DNA from: Bacteroidaceae bacterium
GTDB lineage: Bacteria; Bacteroidota; Bacteroidia; Bacteroidales; Bacteroidaceae
Assembly (NCBI GenBank): GCA_017933995.1
Contig: JAGBKI010000061.1
Location: forward strand, 1-64,000
DNA length: 64,000 nt
Reading direction: 5' to 3'
The translations under genes were made by a program, and so were the position numbers. The notes under the pieces were generated by a model. It saw only the letters and a list, made by a program, of their open reading frames with translations. It made no database searches and was not told where the DNA came from. Shown here piece by piece: positions 60,859 to 64,000 of this stretch (positions are counted from its first letter, which is position 1; the number at the start of each line of letters is the position of its first letter).

Positions 60859-61240
60859 GCGCGGGGAGGTTAAATGCGGGGAAAGGTGATGCGAGAGGGG
60901 GTGCAGGTGGTGCTTCGGGCGGGTGATGTGGTTATAATAAGGGAACGGGAGTTATGGGCGGGCGCGCGGGGAGGTTAAATGCGGGGAAAGGTGATGCGAG
61001 AGGGGATGCAGGCGCTGCTGCGGGCGGGTGATGCGGTTATAATAAGGGAACGGGAGTTGTGGGCGGGCGCGCGGGGAGGTTAAACGTTGTGCGCGGGTGA
61101 TGCTGCGGGCGGGTGATGTGGCTATAATAAGGGAACGGGAGTTATGGGCGGGCGCGCGGGGAGGTTAAACGTTGTATGCGGGTGCTGCTGCGGGCGGGTG
61201 ATGTGGCTATAATGCAGGAGTCGGGCTGTGTGGGCGGGCG
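60859..61240. repeat. Tandem 105-bp repeat, decaying
   Basis: The block GCGCGGGGAGGTTAAA recurs with its GAGGT ending at 60870, 60975, 61080 and 61165, giving periods of 105, 105 and 85 bases; a fifth, diverged start (GGCGCATTCGGTGGG) follows at about 61235. Each unit includes GGTTATAATAAGGGAACGGG. No gene is visible between 60810 and 61424. Confidence 0.9.
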
Positions 61241-61424
61241 CATTCGGTGGGCTAAAGGCTGTGCGCGGGCACTGCTTCGGGCGGATGGCGCGGTCAAAGA
61301 CTGCGTGCAGGCGATGCGCTGGGCTTTGGCGGAGGAACGTATAGCGCTGCGGCGAACTGGCGAGGTGGAATGTGGCGACGCAAAAAAACGGGTGGGGAGG
61401 ATGGAATGGCAAGAGCGGATTCAT

Positions 61425-61432
61425 TATCTTTG
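61425..61432 (+). promoter_or_regulatory. Promoter-like box directly before the AraC-type gene
   Basis: TATCTTTG ends only 5 bases before the GTG start at 61438. Confidence 0.5.
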
Positions 61433-61437
61433 CAGCC

Positions 61438-61821
61438 GTGAAAAGCAGAAAGCGCATCAACAGCAACAGGGCCGACGACCTTTATGTGCAACTGCTGTCG
61501 TGGCTCACGCAGCAGGCACGCTACCGCACCGGGGCGTGTGCGCAGGACGAGGCGGCGGCCTATCTCGGCGTGTCGGTCTACACGCTTTCGGCGGCGGTGA
61601 AACAGAGTGCGGGTGTGCGCTACAACGACATTGTGAACCGTCTTCGTCTGCGCGACGCCTGTGCCATGCTTGCCGACCCCGCTTGCGCCCATATCACCGC
61701 CGAGGATGTGGGTCTGACCGCCGGTTTCGCTTCCCGCCAGGCTTTCTACACCGCTTTTCGCCGCTACTATGAGTTTACGCCCAACCAATACCGCGCGGCT
61801 CATTGCCCACGCGAGGAATAG
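61438..61821 (+). CDS. AraC-family helix-turn-helix protein
   Basis: A 127-residue protein, mostly DNA-binding domain: two helix-turn-helix units, AAAYLGVSVYTLSAAVKQSAGVRYNDIVNRLRLRDACAMLADP and ITAEDVGLTAGFASRQAFYTAFRRYYEFTPNQYR, the second being the AraC signature. No sensor domain. GTG 61438 is chosen because the frame's ATG at 61372 lies upstream of the promoter box; if so the transcript may be nearly leaderless. The S8 peptidase gene follows after 30 bases and is probably in the same unit. Confidence 0.8.
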   Translation: MKSRKRINSNRADDLYVQLLSWLTQQARYRTGACAQDEAAAYLGVSVYTLSAAVKQSAGVRYNDIVNRLRLRDACAMLADPACAHITAEDVGLTAGFASRQAFYTAFRRYYEFTPNQYRAAHCPREE

Positions 61822-61851
61822 CCACTCCCCCACCCTGTCTCCGTCCCGCTC

Positions 61852-63882
61852 ATGCGTACCGTTCTGCTCACCGTTGCCTTTGCCGCCGCCTTGACTGTGG
61901 CGGGGCAACCTGCTGTGGACTTGGCACTGCGCCGCGCATTGGCGGGAAGCACTCCCGCCGCCTATGCCACACGCGCAGAAAGCACCGCTGCCGACTTGCA
62001 CAATGTGGTCATTCGACAGAAAGACGGCACACGCTCGTTGCTACCCAGTTGCATACACATCGGTGGCGACATCTACACCGCGCGCGTAAGCCTCGCCGAA
62101 CTGGCTGCGTTGGCTGCCGACACCTCGGTGGTGCGTCTCGCCGCCTCCACGCGCCACCGCCTCCTCACCGACCGCACGCGCGAAGCGACGGGAGCCGACC
62201 GCGTGCAGGCCGCCGAGGCACTCGACGCGCCGTTCACGGGACGCGGCGTGCTGATTGCCGTCATCGACGAGGGCTTTGAGTATCGGCACGCCGCCTTCCT
62301 CGATGCCGACGGACAGAGTCGCGTGCGCGGCGTGTGGAACCGCCGTGTAGAGGGCAGCGTGCCCACCGCCGATATCCCCACGGGCGGCGACGGCTACAGC
62401 GGCACGGGTGGACACGCCACCCACACGGCCTGCATTGCTGCCGGACGCGCCGCAGGCACATCGGCCTACTACGGCATGGCTCCCGATGCCGCTCTCGTCT
62501 TTATTCCCTCGAACCTCGACAACGCCGAACTGCTCGAAGACGCGGCATACGTGGCCAGCGTGGCGCGCGAGGCGGGTGTGCCGTGGATTATCAACATCAG
62601 TTTTGGCTCGCACGAGGGTTCGCACGACGGCCTCGACCTTTACAGCCGCACGATGGACAGTCTGCTGCGCGCCAGCGGCGGTTTTCTCGTTGCCGCAATG
62701 GGCAACGAAGGCGGCGACAAGCTCCACGCCGCCGCCACACCCGCTTCGCCCACTGACACCCTGCGTTTCCTCATCACGCCGACGGGCGCGGAAGCGATGA
62801 TCGACCTTTGGGCGCAGGCCGACGACTCCTTGCGCCATTTCACGATGCGTCCGTTTGTGCTTGTCGACGGTGCGGTCGACTACACAGCCGTAGACCTCTC
62901 GACAGCATTCCTTGAAGAAATCAGCCCCGACAATCGCAAGCAGCATGGCGGCCTGCTTGTGGGGCGCAGTGCCCTTTCCGTCGGCGGCACATACTGCCCT
63001 GTCGGCATCGAAGTGTGTGGCGCGTCGGGCATCAGCGTTCACGCCTGGACAGACGACGGCATGGGCGTCTTCAGCAGCCCCGACGCGCGCTTCGTCACGG
63101 GCGACGACCACTACCTTGTCTGCGAGGGCGGCGCCTGCGTGCCGTCGGCCATCGCCGTGGGAGCGTACACCGCCGCCAACACCACGGCGCGCCTAAACGG
63201 CGGCACGGTGTCGTTCAGCCAGTACACCGTGGGGCAAATTTGCCCGTTCAGTAACAGCGGCCCCTACCTGGGCAGTGAGTCAAAACCTACAGTCGTTGCG
63301 CCCGGTGCCGTGGTGCGCTCGGCGGTGTCGAAAGCCGCGCCCGACTTCTCAGCCCGCGCCTCCACGCTCGTCGAGAAACAGACTGTGGAAGGCGAGGCGT
63401 ACTACTACGGCTACAAGTCGGGCACGTCGATGTCCACACCCGTCGTGACAGGCATTCTCGCCCTATGGCTCGAAGCCTGCCCCACGCTGACACAGGCCGA
63501 CGTACTCGAAATCCTGCGCACCACAAGTCGCCCCGAAGCCGACGCCCTGCGCTGGGGCTACGGGCGCATCGACGCTTACGAGGGGCTGAAAGCCGCCTTG
63601 GACATTGCCGCGCAGACAGGCATAGAGCGCACACGGCAGAGCGACTTTCCTGCCGCCCTGCGCCGCACCCCCAGCGGCTGGGATGTCCTTGCCTGCCGCG
63701 ACGAGGCTGCGCTCCAGTGGCGCATCTGCGACGCTGGCGGGCGCACCCTCTTGCAAGGCGCTCACCCTTCCCCCGCCCAGGCCGCCTCGTTCCACATCTC
63801 CACCAACGCCCTCCCGCACGGTGTCTACATACTCCGTATACATATAGGTGCGCACGAGGCCGTCCGCAAGTTTGTGCAGTGA
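61852..63882 (+). CDS. Secreted S8-family (subtilisin-like) serine peptidase
   Basis: A 676-residue protein with signal peptide MRTVLLTVAFAAALTVAGQ, an N-terminal propeptide-like region, then a subtilase domain with Asp139 (AVIDEGFEY), His188 (GGHATHTACIAAG) and Ser526 (GTSMSTPVVTGI); the oxyanion Asn is in MGNEGGDK. A long insertion between His and Ser blocks (about 280-440) is beta-rich. The last 75 residues end LPHGVYILRIHIGAHEAVRKFVQ, which fits the LPxGxYxL...KFV ending of type A type IX secretion signals. It is thus probably exported to the cell surface. Regulated together with the AraC-type gene before it. Confidence 0.9.
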   Translation: MRTVLLTVAFAAALTVAGQPAVDLALRRALAGSTPAAYATRAESTAADLHNVVIRQKDGTRSLLPSCIHIGGDIYTARVSLAELAALAADTSVVRLAASTRHRLLTDRTREATGADRVQAAEALDAPFTGRGVLIAVIDEGFEYRHAAFLDADGQSRVRGVWNRRVEGSVPTADIPTGGDGYSGTGGHATHTACIAAGRAAGTSAYYGMAPDAALVFIPSNLDNAELLEDAAYVASVAREAGVPWIINISFGSHEGSHDGLDLYSRTMDSLLRASGGFLVAAMGNEGGDKLHAAATPASPTDTLRFLITPTGAEAMIDLWAQADDSLRHFTMRPFVLVDGAVDYTAVDLSTAFLEEISPDNRKQHGGLLVGRSALSVGGTYCPVGIEVCGASGISVHAWTDDGMGVFSSPDARFVTGDDHYLVCEGGACVPSAIAVGAYTAANTTARLNGGTVSFSQYTVGQICPFSNSGPYLGSESKPTVVAPGAVVRSAVSKAAPDFSARASTLVEKQTVEGEAYYYGYKSGTSMSTPVVTGILALWLEACPTLTQADVLEILRTTSRPEADALRWGYGRIDAYEGLKAALDIAAQTGIERTRQSDFPAALRRTPSGWDVLACRDEAALQWRICDAGGRTLLQGAHPSPAQAASFHISTNALPHGVYILRIHIGAHEAVRKFVQ

Positions 63883-63892
63883 GGGAGTTAAT

Positions 63893-64000
63893 CTGTTGAT
63901 GAGTTAATCTGTTGATAAGTTGTTTGCCACTGCGCCCATCAGCCCCATCTCCCTCAGCACCCCCTGCCAACTGATTAACTAATCAACTTATAAACTGATA
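63893..64000. repeat. Word-built hairpin at the window end
   Basis: GAGTTAATCTGTTGAT occurs twice in tandem on the left (63894-63925), and CAACTGATTAACTAATCAAC with CTTATAAACTGATA forms the right arm. It may be cut by the window edge. Confidence 0.75.

Overview
The window looks like chromosomal DNA of a GC-rich member of Bacteroidales, most likely Prevotellaceae or a close relative. This is inferred from gene content and promoter style, not from a marker gene. The evidence is an exbB-exbD-exbD-tonB operon, exported TlpA-like thioredoxins with serine/threonine/alanine-rich signal peptides, M64 (IgA-peptidase-like) lipoproteins, a phosphate-selective-porin-like protein, a subtilase with a tail resembling a type IX secretion signal, and repeated use of the Bacteroidetes -7 box TAnnTTTG, often with TTTG about 19-20 bases upstream. 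No rRNA, tRNA, CRISPR array, transposase or prophage was recognised.

Layout. Bases 1-1.9 kb (minus) hold the end of a deoxy-aminosugar locus (FdtA-like isomerase, FemAB/GNAT-like acyltransferase, DegT aminotransferase cut by the window edge). 1.9-3.0 kb is repeat-rich and has no gene. 3-14 kb is housekeeping: lpd, a MarR regulator, a porin, trpS, a coiled-coil lipoprotein, ilvE, the TonB energising operon and ispF. 14.2-18.7 kb (minus) is a four-gene operon of unknown function: a polytopic membrane protein with a long extracytoplasmic helical region, a G-domain GTPase, and two single-pass proteins that seem to share an N-terminal domain. A strong promoter and a roughly 380-nt transcript containing a 140-nt rod-like hairpin lie just upstream. 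This is the best candidate for an undescribed system.

19.8-24.5 kb holds a frameshifted acyltransferase, an HD-domain protein, a YhcH-type protein, an M64 peptidase and an MntA-HepT toxin-antitoxin pair. 24.8-42 kb holds dxs, trkA-trkH, a single-chain restriction-modification enzyme with a compositionally distinct specificity region, DUF2461, ftsK, a LolA-like chaperone, trxB, an NlpC/P60 lipoprotein, an orphan ABC ATPase and topB. 42.3-59.5 kb is an accessory, envelope-directed region: a ToxR-like membrane regulator, a lipoprotein, a second M64 protein, a broken outer-membrane barrel gene, four TlpA-like thioredoxins (one frameshifted, one apparently N-terminally truncated), an HU protein, a frameshifted methyltransferase, an AAA ATPase with DUF4143, a RhuM remnant, an exported hydrolase and a TraB-family protein. 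59.5-64 kb holds a MarR-GNAT fusion, a tandem-repeat block, an AraC-type regulator and a secreted subtilase.

Between the genes there is unusual structure. It includes four copies of a 96-bp palindromic element, two copies of a 190-bp nested palindrome, tandem arrays of 21, 22, 105 and 106 bp, and hairpins whose arms are built from short words (about 9 bp) that differ at each locus. Four genes carry apparent single frameshifts, which may be real decay or assembly error.
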